Shown: positions 34,486-43,131, counted from the first letter of the stretch. The stretch is DNA of 64,000 nt from Thalassotalea fonticola (GCF_032911225.1 NZ_CP136600.1:1054001-1118000); one strand, 5' to 3'. A program made the numbers and translations. Notes: a model not told the origin generated them from the sequence alone.

Positions 34486-35388
34486 ATGAACATTTTAATA
34501 ACTGGTGGTACGGGTCTCATAGGCTCGGCTTTTATAAATAAATATCAACACAAATATAACTTTGTGGTATTAACTCGTGAGCCAATAAAAGCTAGAAATC
34601 ACTTCCCTAGTTCAAATAAAATTAACTTTATCGATACACTAAATAATAAGGCAGATTTAAGTGATTTTGAGGCGGTGATAAACCTGGCAGGTGAACCTAT
34701 TGCGGATAAGCGTTGGAGCTTAAGACAAAAGCGTGCAATTTGTCAAAGCCGTTGGAAATTAACGAACAAGTTAAGCCATTTAATTAATGCATCTGCTAAC
34801 CCACCCAAAGTGTTCATTTCAGGCTCTGCAGTTGGCTATTATGGTCGACAAGGTAATACCGAGATCAATGAACACTACGAGGATATTAATGAAGAATTTA
34901 CCCACAAAATTTGTAAAGTATGGGAAGACAAAGCTTTAATAGCGCATGATAAAAGCAGAGTCTGTTTACTCAGAACCGGGATTGTACTGGCAAATTCTGG
35001 CGGGGCATTAAAGAAAATGCTCCCGGCATTCAAGTTTGGTTTAGGAGGAAGAATATCATCAGGTCATCAATACATGTCATGGATCCATATTGAAGATATG
35101 ATTGATGCGATAGAGTTTTTATTAAATAACCTAGACTGCCAAGGAGCATTCAACTTAACCGCACCAACACCAGTGACCAATGCAGAATTTACCATAGCTC
35201 TAGCAAAATCATTACATAGACCAAGCTTTGCAACAGTGCCGGCTATTGTATTAAAAGTACTGCTTGGAGAAATGTCTGATTTACTACTCTATGGACAAAA
35301 GGTACTCCCTGAGCACCTGTTATCACAGCATTTCAAATTTACTTACCCAAATATTAATATTGCGTTGGCTGAATTACACAATTCATAA
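34486..35388 (+). CDS. TIGR01777 family NAD(P)-dependent epimerase-like protein
   Basis: A 300-residue short-chain reductase fold protein of the YfcH/TIGR01777 group. The nucleotide site Thr-Gly-Gly-Thr-Gly-Leu-Ile-Gly (6-13) starts the chain; the Ser and Tyr of the active site are in Ser-Gly-Ser-Ala-Val-Gly-Tyr-Tyr-Gly. The C-terminal domain has the family Met-Ser-Trp-Ile-His-Ile-Glu-Asp and Asn-Leu-Thr-Ala-Pro segments. Physiological substrate unknown. Its last 6 bases overlap the end of the convergent FtsX-type gene. Confidence 0.9.
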   Translation: MNILITGGTGLIGSAFINKYQHKYNFVVLTREPIKARNHFPSSNKINFIDTLNNKADLSDFEAVINLAGEPIADKRWSLRQKRAICQSRWKLTNKLSHLINASANPPKVFISGSAVGYYGRQGNTEINEHYEDINEEFTHKICKVWEDKALIAHDKSRVCLLRTGIVLANSGGALKKMLPAFKFGLGGRISSGHQYMSWIHIEDMIDAIEFLLNNLDCQGAFNLTAPTPVTNAEFTIALAKSLHRPSFATVPAIVLKVLLGEMSDLLLYGQKVLPEHLLSQHFKFTYPNINIALAELHNS

Positions 35389-37887
35389 CGTACGCCTTAT
35401 TAGCGTTAAACTCGATAAATTCAATAACCGCCAACAAGAAAAAAGTCCGACTAATCCAACAAATAAAGCCCCTAAACCAATGCCAACAAACCAATAAAGC
35501 AAATGCATTGACGGCTGCATCTCAAAGACTCTTGTTTGAATAACATAAACACCTATTTCCATAGCAATGCTCGCCATAAAGCCTGCGATACCACCTAAAA
35601 TTACAAACTCTAGTACGGTTGCCCCCTTTAATAAGCTACCTTTTGCTCCTAATGTACGTAAAATTGCTAACTCTCTTTCACGCTCTTCCATACTGGCTTG
35701 AACTTGCGCAACTAAAACGAGTGATCCCGCGATAACAACTAAAGCAAGAATAAATTCTATCGCTAAGGAAACTTGCTCTATTACCGAGCGTAATTGACTG
35801 ATCATTGCTTGCACATCAATCACACTTATTGTTGGGTATTGAGATAAAAATGTCTGCATTAGCTTTTGTTTATTTGTTGGTACGTGCATGGCTGAAATAA
35901 AAGTTGCCGGAAAATCTGCCAACACATTATCAGAGAAGATCATATAAAAATTTGGCTGCATCGATTGCCAATTCACTTCTCGGATACTAGTTACTGGTAA
36001 CTTAATTTGTTCGCTACCAATTTGAAAACTTAATTGGTCGCCTAATTTTATTTCTAGTCGCTCAGCAAGCTTGGACTCAATTGAGACTTCTGCAGAAGTG
36101 CTGTTTGGTGCAAACCACTGCCCTTGCACAACTTCATTTTCTTTAGGTAAAGTAGAGTGCCAGGTCATATTCAATTCTCGACCAATACCTTGCCTGCCCT
36201 GATCGCTCTTGTTTGTTTCTTCTTTACTGGCCTTTTTTAATAATTTTTCTTCATTAATAGCGGTAAGTCTTCCCCTAACAATGGGATATAACTCACTAGA
36301 ATTCATATCATGTTTGGTTAAAAAGCTCTCAACCTGCGGCACTTGTTCTTTAGTTACGTTTACTAAAAACTGATTAGGCGCATTTACAGGTAGTTGTGCT
36401 TGCCATTCATTAATCAAATCATTACGTACCACTAACATCAGCAATAATAAATTAATCGCAATAGTAAAACTTACTAACTGCACATTGTTCTGTTTGCCGC
36501 GACGTTTTAAATTTGCCATAGCCAAATGGAAAGCTTGCCCGGCTTGACTACCTACCGCCCGGCCGGTATTTATTAGCAAACGACCGAACAATAATAAAAT
36601 TCCAATAATCACGCCACCACTTGCCATAAGTGCCAAAGATAAGGACCAGTCACGGCTAAATAACATTAGTAAAACAAAAATAGCAATTACAGGAGGAAGA
36701 TTTCCCAGAACAGTTTTTTTAGTATTGATATCAGCAAAACCATGAATAACCGCTAAAACCGGTGTAGAAATCAGCATTTTCATTGGTGTTATAGCAAAAG
36801 CGAACGCACTGATCACCCCAGTTACCATAGCGACTAAAAGCGGGTAAAATGAAATTGAATTAGATGTTCCAGGCAAGTAGCTAGACATTAAAGACAAGCC
36901 AAAGGTTTGCAAAGCAAAACCAATAACTAAACCGATGCTAATTGAAAATATCGACAGGCTGGTCCAATGTAATAAATATAAATTTCGTATATGCACCCTA
37001 TTCGCGCCCATGGCTTTAAACACGGCCACCATAGGCTGATGACGTTGACCGTACCTTCTACTTGCCACAGAAACAGCCACAGCCGCCAGAATGATCCCGA
37101 GCATGCTTGCCAGTGATAAATATTTTTCAGCTCTGGTTAATGCATTAGCCAACGGTGTTTGCTGACTTTTAACATCGTACCAACGCTGGATATCACTAAT
37201 CTTTGGTTTTATCCATTGTTCATACTGACTAATTGCATCTGCACTACCTGAAAATAAATAACGATAGGTTAAACGACTGCCCGGTTGTACAACTTGGGTT
37301 AACTCTACATCAGCTAAATTGATAAAAACTCGTGGACCTTGAGTGAAGACACTAAAAGATGCATCAGGCTCTTTATTTATGGTTCCGGCAATTGTAAATT
37401 CTGCCGCGCCAAGCTCAAGTTTTTCGCCAATGTTAACGTCAAGCTTTTCAAGTAAATCAGCTTGAACCCAAACAGTGCCTCTAACGGGAGCACTCTTAGA
37501 TAAAACATTTGAACTTTGCGGATCATTTATTAATAACTCCCCTCTTAACGGATATGAACTGCTAACAGCTTTAACCGACGCCAATTGCATTTCATCACCA
37601 GCAAACACCATGGAGGAAAATAACATCACCTCAGCATTGTTTAATTGTAATTCTTTCGACTTTATCAGTATTTCATTTGCTGCCGGGCGCGATGATTGAA
37701 GCACTCTATCAGAGGCAATAAAACTATTACTTTTATTGATCAATGCCGATTGAATTTGTTCAGAAAAACCCGACAGTGAAAAAACCGTCGCAACAGCTAA
37801 TATGATGGCTAGGCAAATAATGGTTAATTCACCCCGTTTAAGCTCGTGTCTAAATAGCCGCAGTGACTGTTTAACCCATATAGGCAT
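35383..37887 (-). CDS. ybbP: ABC transporter permease, FtsX-like (YbbP)
   Basis: An 834-residue inner-membrane protein with two FtsX-like permease modules separated by extra helices, the YbbP layout (about ten helices; large periplasmic loops near residues 50-245 and 505-700). With YbbA it forms an ABC complex of the MacB/Lol-like class thought to act on the envelope rather than as a classical importer; the substrate is unknown. It starts one base after ybbA ends, and the divergent esterase gene completes the ybbA-ybbP-tesA locus known from E. coli. Confidence 0.9.
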   Translation of the reverse strand: MPIWVKQSLRLFRHELKRGELTIICLAIILAVATVFSLSGFSEQIQSALINKSNSFIASDRVLQSSRPAANEILIKSKELQLNNAEVMLFSSMVFAGDEMQLASVKAVSSSYPLRGELLINDPQSSNVLSKSAPVRGTVWVQADLLEKLDVNIGEKLELGAAEFTIAGTINKEPDASFSVFTQGPRVFINLADVELTQVVQPGSRLTYRYLFSGSADAISQYEQWIKPKISDIQRWYDVKSQQTPLANALTRAEKYLSLASMLGIILAAVAVSVASRRYGQRHQPMVAVFKAMGANRVHIRNLYLLHWTSLSIFSISIGLVIGFALQTFGLSLMSSYLPGTSNSISFYPLLVAMVTGVISAFAFAITPMKMLISTPVLAVIHGFADINTKKTVLGNLPPVIAIFVLLMLFSRDWSLSLALMASGGVIIGILLLFGRLLINTGRAVGSQAGQAFHLAMANLKRRGKQNNVQLVSFTIAINLLLLMLVVRNDLINEWQAQLPVNAPNQFLVNVTKEQVPQVESFLTKHDMNSSELYPIVRGRLTAINEEKLLKKASKEETNKSDQGRQGIGRELNMTWHSTLPKENEVVQGQWFAPNSTSAEVSIESKLAERLEIKLGDQLSFQIGSEQIKLPVTSIREVNWQSMQPNFYMIFSDNVLADFPATFISAMHVPTNKQKLMQTFLSQYPTISVIDVQAMISQLRSVIEQVSLAIEFILALVVIAGSLVLVAQVQASMEERERELAILRTLGAKGSLLKGATVLEFVILGGIAGFMASIAMEIGVYVIQTRVFEMQPSMHLLYWFVGIGLGALFVGLVGLFSCWRLLNLSSLTLIRRTL

Positions 37888-37888
37888 G

Positions 37889-38611
37889 TTAACTTACCTC
37901 TGCCATGGCTACTTCTTGATTGATAAATTCCCCAGCTTGCATCAAAAGCTGTCTTTGGCAACGCAACGCTAATGTAGAGTCATGGGTAACTAACACTAAG
38001 GTAGTACCTTGTTGTTGGTTAAGTTCAAACAACAATTCAGTTATTCTTTCACCAGTTTTACTGTCTAAATTGCCGGTAGGCTCATCAGCAAATAAAATGG
38101 CTGGATTTGATATAAACGCGCGAGCAATGGCTACACGCTGTTGTTCACCACCAGATAATTGCCCCGGATAATGTTCAATTCGATCAGCAAGGCCAACTTT
38201 TTCAAGCATGGCAATCGCTTTTTCTTTTGCATCAGAGTCATTAGCCAGCTCTGCAGGTAACATTACATTTTCGAGTGCAGTTAAACTATTTATCAATAAA
38301 AAAGATTGGAAAATAAAGCCAACATGATCTGCTCTTACTTTACTGCGACGTTCTTCATCAAATGAGTGCAGAGCTAAATTGTTTAAGTAAATTTCTCCAG
38401 AGCTTGGTAAATCTAACCCCGCGAGTAAAGACAATAACGTAGTTTTGCCTGAGCCAGAGGCACCAATGATAGCAATACTCTCTCCAGACTTGACTTGTAG
38501 ATTAATTGCTTTCAGGATAGTTAAAGATTTTTCATGTTGACTATTACTGGCAGTTTTCACTGTTTTAGTAACATTGCGACACTCTAATATTATTTCAGGT
38601 TTTATATTCAT
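37889..38611 (-). CDS. ybbA: ABC transporter ATP-binding protein (YbbA)
   Basis: A 240-residue ATPase of the LolD/MacB type from the ATG at 38611; the frame is open 11 codons further, which would overlap the esterase by 75 bases. Walker A Gly-Ala-Ser-Gly-Ser-Gly-Lys-Thr-Thr, signature Leu-Ser-Gly-Gly-Glu-Gln-Gln, Walker B Ile-Leu-Phe-Ala-Asp-Glu-Pro and the switch His in Val-Thr-His-Asp are all intact. It energises YbbP encoded directly downstream. Confidence 0.92.
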   Translation of the reverse strand: MNIKPEIILECRNVTKTVKTASNSQHEKSLTILKAINLQVKSGESIAIIGASGSGKTTLLSLLAGLDLPSSGEIYLNNLALHSFDEERRSKVRADHVGFIFQSFLLINSLTALENVMLPAELANDSDAKEKAIAMLEKVGLADRIEHYPGQLSGGEQQRVAIARAFISNPAILFADEPTGNLDSKTGERITELLFELNQQQGTTLVLVTHDSTLALRCQRQLLMQAGEFINQEVAMAEVS

Positions 38612-39224
38612 GCTTAAAAAACTAACTCTTTCATTCTTGTTCATTTTAACCAGTACGTTTTCAATGTCGGTATTGGCTCAACAATCTATTTTACTCTTAG
38701 GTGATAGTCTCAGTGCAAGTTATGGGATGCAAGAAAAAGATGGCTGGGTAATGTTACTAAATAATACATTAGAACAAGAAAAAGCAAAGTATCGGATCAT
38801 TAATGCCAGTATCAGTGGCGAAACTACAGCAGGCGGATTAGCGCGGCTGCCGGGTATATTAGAGAAGAATAGCATTGATTATTTATTGATTGAATTAGGC
38901 GGAAATGATGGTTTACGTGGTTTCCCACCTAAACTAATTAAAAATAACTTGTTACAAATTATTGAATTAGCACAAGCTAAAAATATTAAAGTATTGCTTT
39001 CTGCTATTCGAATTCCGCCAAACTATGGCCCTAGATACAATAAAATGTTCTCAGATGTTTTCACTCATGCAGCAAGTGAAACTAATGTAGTTTTACTGCC
39101 TTTTTTTATTGAGTCGGTTGCGGCTAAACCTGAATTAATGCAAGCCGATGGTATTCACCCAACAATTGCAGCACAACCATTAGTGGCCATTGAAATGAAG
39201 AAGATATTAGAGGCGGTTTTATAA
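38610..39224 (+). CDS. tesA: Periplasmic GDSL arylesterase/thioesterase (TesA-like)
   Basis: A 204-residue SGNH-fold hydrolase with a signal peptide ending Ser-Val-Leu-Ala-Gln, which fixes the ATG at 38610 and rules out the longer frame from 38574. Active-site blocks: Gly-Asp-Ser-Leu-Ser (nucleophile Ser), Gly-Gly-Asn-Asp (oxyanion) and Asp-Gly-Ile-His-Pro (Asp-His). Related to E. coli TesA, which hydrolyses acyl thioesters and lysophospholipids in the periplasm. Its start codon overlaps that of divergent ybbA in the tetranucleotide CATG, so each gene carries the other's expression signals. Confidence 0.92.
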   Translation: MLKKLTLSFLFILTSTFSMSVLAQQSILLLGDSLSASYGMQEKDGWVMLLNNTLEQEKAKYRIINASISGETTAGGLARLPGILEKNSIDYLLIELGGNDGLRGFPPKLIKNNLLQIIELAQAKNIKVLLSAIRIPPNYGPRYNKMFSDVFTHAASETNVVLLPFFIESVAAKPELMQADGIHPTIAAQPLVAIEMKKILEAVL

Positions 39225-39242
39225 TATTTAATGGCGTGATTA

Positions 39243-39509
39243 CTACATTTTTTTAGAGTATTGTCTGCGATCAAACTCCTTTTGGTACTCTTCTTCTTTT
39301 AGGCGTTCTTTTTCAGCATCAACAGGCTCATTTTTTAGCATTAGCACCGTCACATAAATAATCCCAAGTGGCGGGATTATCGACAAAAACACACCAAAAA
39401 ACACCGCAACTATCGGAAAGCGAACTTTATCGCGGCCATAGTAATAGCTTAATGCACCATTTACTATCATCAATATTATGACGAAATCGCCAAACTCTGA
39501 CATTGTCAT
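39243..39509 (-). CDS. Hypothetical membrane protein, 88 residues
   Basis: Two membrane segments (about 5-22 and 29-57) followed by a strongly charged helical C terminus of Glu, Lys and Arg (about 60-88). The AAGGA ribosome binding site 8 bases before the ATG supports the start. It converges with tesA. Unknown function; no family recognised. Confidence 0.65.
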   Translation of the reverse strand: MTMSEFGDFVIILMIVNGALSYYYGRDKVRFPIVAVFFGVFLSIIPPLGIIYVTVLMLKNEPVDAEKERLKEEEYQKEFDRRQYSKKM

Positions 39510-39639
39510 TCATGTGTTCCTTTATACCCGTTACCGTTGAAGATGCAGGTTTTAATACGCTTTTAGTGTTTAGTAATTAAATTTACTGTGAAATAAGAGC
39601 GAACACAAGTTTTGACTTTATTAATAAATAGACAGGCAC

Positions 39640-39667
39640 AAAAAAGCCGACTTACGTCGGCTTTTTT
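39640..39667. terminator. Terminator after tRNA-Glu copy A
   Basis: AAAAAAGCCGAC, loop TTAC, GTCGGCTTTTTT: a strong hairpin with T runs on both strands, 13 bases past the tRNA 3' end. It can serve the tRNA transcript on the minus strand and also stop transcription arriving from the other side. Confidence 0.85.
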
Positions 39668-39679
39668 ATCACTGTAAAG

Positions 39680-39755
39680 TGGCGTCCCCAAGGGGATTCG
39701 AACCCCTGTTACCGCCGTGAAAGGGCGGTGTCCTAGGCCTCTAGACGATGGGGAC
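39680..39755 (-). tRNA. tRNA-Glu (anticodon TTC)
   Basis: 76 bases including the encoded CCA. It begins GTCCCC and pairs with GGGGAC; the anticodon arm CCGCC-CTTTCAC-GGCGG gives TTC, and the T arm reads GGGGTTCGAATCCCC. It is the last gene of the cluster. A terminator (40195-40221) lies upstream of it, so it needs its own promoter, found at 39962-39990. Confidence 0.97.
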
Positions 39756-39961
39756 GCTGAAATTGCTTACGAAACAAGTTTCGTATTTCAGCGTAAGGGT
39801 GAACATTTCATTTATGAAATTGAACAATCTTTATTTTTCGCTGAATTTGCTTCCAAAGCACTGCTTTAGATATTTAAGCGTTCTTCACCAGCAAGCTGGT
39901 TAAGACCTAAGATAAAACTGTTTAGAACATCAAAGCAAAGCCCTGCTGTTCAATGGCGTGC

Positions 39962-39990
39962 ATATTAATGAGATTAGGTTGTAGTGTCAA
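39962..39990 (-). promoter_or_regulatory. Promoter of the last tRNA-Glu
   Basis: On the minus strand TTGACA (39990-39985) is separated by 17 bases from TAATAT (39967-39962). It lies between the upstream terminator and the tRNA leader, just outside the duplicated 280-bp block, which explains how copy A can be expressed independently. Confidence 0.7.
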
Positions 39991-40194
39991 CAAAAGTTAT
40001 AGATAAAACACAAAAAAAATAACTTAATCGAACTGTATCGTACAATTTTTAAAAAAGCAGGTACAACAGAATTAAAACCGTTTTCAACATGGAAGCTGTA
40101 TATGCCGTAAAGGCATGGATGCGTAATACCCATCTGCATAAAGAATGGTATAAGAACGGCCCATGGCAATTCTAAGTTATTTTATCCCAGACAC

Positions 40195-40221
40195 AAAAAA
40201 GCCGACTTACGTCGGCTTTTT
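40195..40221. terminator. Terminator after tRNA-Glu copy B
   Basis: The same GCCGAC-TTAC-GTCGGC hairpin with flanking A and T runs as at 39640. It should end the main tRNA operon that starts at tRNA-Ala. Confidence 0.85.
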
Positions 40222-40234
40222 CATCACTATAAAG

Positions 40235-40310
40235 TGGCGTCCCCAAGGGGATTCGAACCCCTGTTACCGCCGTGAAAGGGCGGTGTCCTAGGCCTCTAGA
40301 CGATGGGGAC
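40235..40310 (-). tRNA. tRNA-Glu (anticodon TTC)
   Basis: The same 76-base sequence as the other tRNA-Glu copies, with CCA encoded. A hairpin with arms GCTGAAAT/ATTTCAGC directly touches its 5' end (40311-40347). Confidence 0.97.
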
Positions 40311-40489
40311 GCTGAAATTGCTTACGAAACAAGTTTCGTATTTCAGCGTAAGGGTGAACATTTCATTTATGAAATTGAACAATCCTAATTTTTCGCTGAA
40401 TTTGCTTCCAAAGCACTGCTTTAGACATTTAAGCGTTCTTCACCAGCAAGCTGGTTAAGACCTAAGATAAATTGTATTGATAAAATAAG

Positions 40490-40565
40490 TGGCGTCCCCA
40501 AGGGGATTCGAACCCCTGTTACCGCCGTGAAAGGGCGGTGTCCTAGGCCTCTAGACGATGGGGAC
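40490..40565 (-). tRNA. tRNA-Glu (anticodon TTC)
   Basis: Identical tRNA-Glu copy. The hairpin touching its 5' end (40566-40604) has changed arms, GCAGAATT/AATTCTGC, and an inner palindrome of ACAAAAC type. Confidence 0.97.
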
Positions 40566-40772
40566 GCAGAATTTGTTTTACAAAACATGTTTTGTTAATT
40601 CTGCGTAAGGGCTAACGTTGAACTTGTTCAACTGAGCAATCCTATATTTTTGCAGAAATTATTCACGTTTACAACATACTGCTATTAGCAATGTGTTAGT
40701 TAAAACTTTTTTCTGTGTCCGGTGCAAGCACCTGGCACTAGAACTTAATCACTTAAGTTATCTAAAATAAGT

Positions 40773-40848
40773 TGGCGTCCCCAAGGGGATTCGAACCCCT
40801 GTTACCGCCGTGAAAGGGCGGTGTCCTAGGCCTCTAGACGATGGGGAC
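40773..40848 (-). tRNA. tRNA-Glu (anticodon TTC)
   Basis: Identical tRNA-Glu copy. The 5' hairpin (40849-40887) has a third arm version, GCAGAAAC/GTTTCTGC, with an inner ATCAAAATATATTTTGAT palindrome. Downstream, a GGTG...CACC hairpin near 40720-40735 is shared with the spacer after the next copy. Confidence 0.97.
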
Positions 40849-41205
40849 GCAGAAACTGCTTATCAAAATATATTTTGATGTTTCTGCGTTGGCATTCAAT
40901 CAAGCTCTGCGCCGATTGAATAATCCTTAAAAATTGCAGAAATTGTTTTTTAAATTCTGCGTAAGGCGAATGTTGAACTTGTTCAACTGAGCGACCTTAT
41001 TTCTTGCAGAATTTGTTGTCAAAACATACTCTTAAAACGTCTCTGCGTAAGGGTGAACATTTCATTTATGAAATTGAACAATCCTTATTGAGTTGTCGAT
41101 TCTAAAACCAACTATCAATTGCAGAGTTTTCTGTGTCCGGTGTAAAACACCTGGCACTAAGAACTTGTATATTACCTTACGGTACAACTTACTTTTTAAA
41201 AATGT

Positions 41206-41281
41206 TGGCGTCCCCAAGGGGATTCGAACCCCTGTTACCGCCGTGAAAGGGCGGTGTCCTAGGCCTCTAGACGATGGGGAC
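41206..41281 (-). tRNA. tRNA-Glu (anticodon TTC)
   Basis: Identical tRNA-Glu copy, the first after tRNA-Ala. Its 5' spacer (41282-41387) lacks the hairpin found before the other four copies. Confidence 0.97.
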
Positions 41282-41387
41282 GCTGGTGTTATCAATTAAG
41301 TTAACATTCGCATTGTTATATATCGAAATATATACCATCTCGTAAGAGATCTTACGTCGGTTTTTGCCAAAACCCTTAGAAGTATAT

Positions 41388-41463
41388 TGGTGGAGCCATG
41401 CGGGATCGAACCGCAGACCTCTTCGCTGCCAGCGAAGCGCTCTCCCAGCTGAGCTATGGCCCC
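41388..41463 (-). tRNA. tRNA-Ala (anticodon GGC)
   Basis: 76 bases with encoded CCA, beginning GGGGCCATAGCTCAGC. The anticodon arm CTTCG-CTGGCAG-CGAAG gives GGC, and the T arm GTTCGATCC is normal. It is the first gene of the tRNA operon, transcribed from the promoter at 41511-41539. Confidence 0.97.
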
Positions 41464-41510
41464 ATACTTCTACTTTCAGGAGCGACCTAGACTCGTTGAA
41501 AGCGAGGCGA

Positions 41511-41539
41511 ATTCTATGCAGTCATCCCAAAACTGTCAA
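41511..41539 (-). promoter_or_regulatory. Promoter of the tRNA-Ala/Glu operon
   Basis: On the minus strand TTGACA (41539-41534), a 17-base spacer and TAGAAT (41516-41511), followed by a GC-rich discriminator (TCGCCTCGC). This is the pattern of growth-rate and ppGpp-controlled stable-RNA promoters. It lies about 50 bases before the tRNA-Ala. Confidence 0.85.
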
Positions 41540-41781
41540 CCTATTTTTTTAAGAAAAACGCAAAAAAGTGTGAATTATTGTATGTTCGTTCATTTATCGA
41601 TCGGATTGCCTGTTTTTTAACAAACTAAATGGCGGCAAATCGCAAAATATGATCGTTCTTTATTTATTTAAACGTTAAAAATAATAAAATTAAAGCACTA
41701 AAAAACATCCCACCTAGTCTGATTACAATTTTTATATAGCATAAACTACTGTTTTCACATTAAAATGGCTTATGCTTGAAG

Positions 41782-42047
41782 ATACCAAGTAAAGTAAGTT
41801 ATTTCCCACTCAGTGAGAATTAAAAGGCTTATAGGCAAGGCATTGATTGTAGATAATGGTTATTCCCTTATCTAAATCAATAACGCAGTCTATAAATCTT
41901 TTAAACTCACCCTTTGGGAGTTTGTTATAGCCTCACTAACAGCAGAAAATACATTTAATATAGAATAACTATATCTAAATTAATTTTCTTTGTTATTAAA
42001 CTTATAAAATAGCTCTGAGTTGGGAATAAATTTACTTTAATTGGTAT
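41782..42047 (-). repeat. 265-bp branched dispersed element, copy 3 (inverted)
   Basis: 266 bp from ATACCAA to TTGGTAT in the opposite orientation to copies 1 and 2. The conserved arm B (AAAAGGCTTATA/TATAGA-type with TATAAATCTTTT) and the ends with CTCAG/CTGAG are clear. The variable part of the two ends reads AAAGTAA here, against CCATyAA in copy 2 and TGAyTAA in copy 1, matching between the two ends of the same copy. It lies between the tRNA operon and yvcK. The 240 bases from 41540 to 41781 hold nothing else. Confidence 0.85.
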
Positions 42048-42106
42048 TTACTAAGTCTGCCTTTCTTTATTGCTATTATGAGGCTTATAAATAGGATATT
42101 TAGTTT

Positions 42107-43069
42107 ATGCGTTTGAAAAAAATGAATGTTGTTGCAATTGGTGGTGGCCATGGTTTAGGAAGAGTATTATCTACCCTATCCTTTTTAGGCGATCAGTTGA
42201 CCGGTGTTGTAGCTACTACGGATAATGGCGGTTCTACCGGGAAATTAAGAAAACGTAGCAGTACTATCGCTTGGGGTGATTTACGTAATTGCTTAATGCA
42301 ACTTGTTGATCCTAACTCTGTAGGCTCTAAATTATTTAATTTCAGATTTGATGGCAGTGATGATTTAAGCGGCCACAATCTTGGCAATTTAATTTTATAC
42401 GCACTCAATGACATCCATTCCCGCCCTCTTGACTCAATAAAGCTGATCAGACGAATATTACGAGTAAGAACTCGTGTGCAACCTATGTCTGAAACCCCTA
42501 CTGACTTAATGGCTTTTTATGCTGAAGGTCGTTGTCGTGTCGGTGAAATATCAGTAGATGACATGGCTACTATGCCTAAAAACATGATGTTAGCGCCTTT
42601 AGTTAAAGCTTTACCTGAAACGTTAAAGGCGATTAAAAATGCCGATTTAATTATTTTAGGCCCAGGCAGTTTTTTAACATCGGTAGTCCCCCCTTTATTG
42701 GTAAGAGACATTTCAAAAGCTATTACATCAAGCAAAGCCCGCTGTGTTTTCATCGATAATATTGCAAAAGAGCATAGTCCCGCAGGCGAATTAACCATTG
42801 ATGAAAGGCTTGAATGGTTAACTTATAATATTGGTTGTCAGCCTGTAGATATGGTGGTCACAGAAAATATGGACGCAACATCGAACTTTGTCGATTTAAT
42901 TAAAACACCGCTCGCTAGTGGCAAAGTAGATTATTTTCATGACAAGGTTTTGTTAGTTGATGCGCTGGAGCAATGTTTACTTGCTTTTGATCAAGAGTCT
43001 ATTACTGATCAAACAATTACGATAGATAGTGGCGATAAAAAGCAAAATCACAAACCCGTTAGCCACTAA
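42107..43069 (+). CDS. YvcK/CofD-like UDP-GlcNAc-binding protein
   Basis: A 320-residue protein of the YvcK family (gluconeogenesis factor; binds UDP-GlcNAc in Bacillus and supports cell-wall growth). Seen: Gly-Gly-Gly-His-Gly-Leu-Gly-Arg at the N terminus, Thr-Asp-Asn-Gly-Gly-Ser-Thr-Gly, Gly-Asp-Leu-Arg-Asn and Leu-Gly-Pro-Gly-Ser-Phe-Leu-Thr-Ser. An ATG at codon 6 is an alternative start. It is single-gene with its own terminator. Confidence 0.88.
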   Translation: MRLKKMNVVAIGGGHGLGRVLSTLSFLGDQLTGVVATTDNGGSTGKLRKRSSTIAWGDLRNCLMQLVDPNSVGSKLFNFRFDGSDDLSGHNLGNLILYALNDIHSRPLDSIKLIRRILRVRTRVQPMSETPTDLMAFYAEGRCRVGEISVDDMATMPKNMMLAPLVKALPETLKAIKNADLIILGPGSFLTSVVPPLLVRDISKAITSSKARCVFIDNIAKEHSPAGELTIDERLEWLTYNIGCQPVDMVVTENMDATSNFVDLIKTPLASGKVDYFHDKVLLVDALEQCLLAFDQESITDQTITIDSGDKKQNHKPVSH

Positions 43070-43088
43070 TTATAAATTTACAAAGATA

Positions 43089-43131
43089 ATAAAAAGCCCC
43101 CGATTACTGTCAAACAATCGAGGGCTTTTTT
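43089..43131. terminator. Terminator between yvcK-like gene and dcd
   Basis: AAAAAGCCCCCGATT and AATCGAGGGCTTTTTT pair around a 10-base loop. T runs on one side and A runs on the other allow it to serve both convergent genes. Confidence 0.9.

Larger units (their letters stand above)
39637..39916 (-). repeat. 280-bp tRNA-Glu repeat unit, copy A
   Basis: Terminator, tRNA-Glu, abutting hairpin and leader form a 280-base block that is repeated without gaps at 40192-40471, exactly 555 bases away, with only a handful of mismatches, mostly outside the tRNA. It shows a recent direct duplication. Confidence 0.85.
40192..40471 (-). repeat. 280-bp tRNA-Glu repeat unit, copy B
   Basis: The second copy of the block at 39637-39916. 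The 275 bases between the copies hold the copy-A promoter and a stretch (about 40053-40175) with a 40-codon plus-strand frame that lacks a ribosome binding site and is probably a relic or chance frame. Confidence 0.85.
39756..41086 (-). repeat. Array of bipartite hairpin units in the tRNA spacers
   Basis: Each spacer contains a unit made of a long hairpin (arms like GCTGAAAT/ATTTCAGC with an inner palindrome), then GTAAGG, a second hairpin (for example ATTTCAT/ATGAAAT or GTTGAAC/GTTCAAC) and CCTTA. Units abut the 5' ends of the tRNA-Glu genes at 39756, 40311, 40566 and 40849; further units without an adjacent tRNA begin near 39838, 40390, 40936 and 41008. Arm sequences differ between units, but pairing is kept. 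The tRNA-Glu at 41206 lacks the 5' hairpin. Confidence 0.75.

Noticed and set aside
40053..40175. 40-codon protein-like frame between the two tRNA-Glu repeat blocks
   Set aside because: No ribosome binding site and it overlaps no conserved feature; may be a relic but cannot be supported as a gene.
39640..41463. CRISPR-like array (repeats with spacers)
   Set aside because: The repeated units are full tRNA-Glu genes with encoded CCA and normal cloverleaf, plus their hairpin spacers; unit spacing is irregular and hundreds of bases long.
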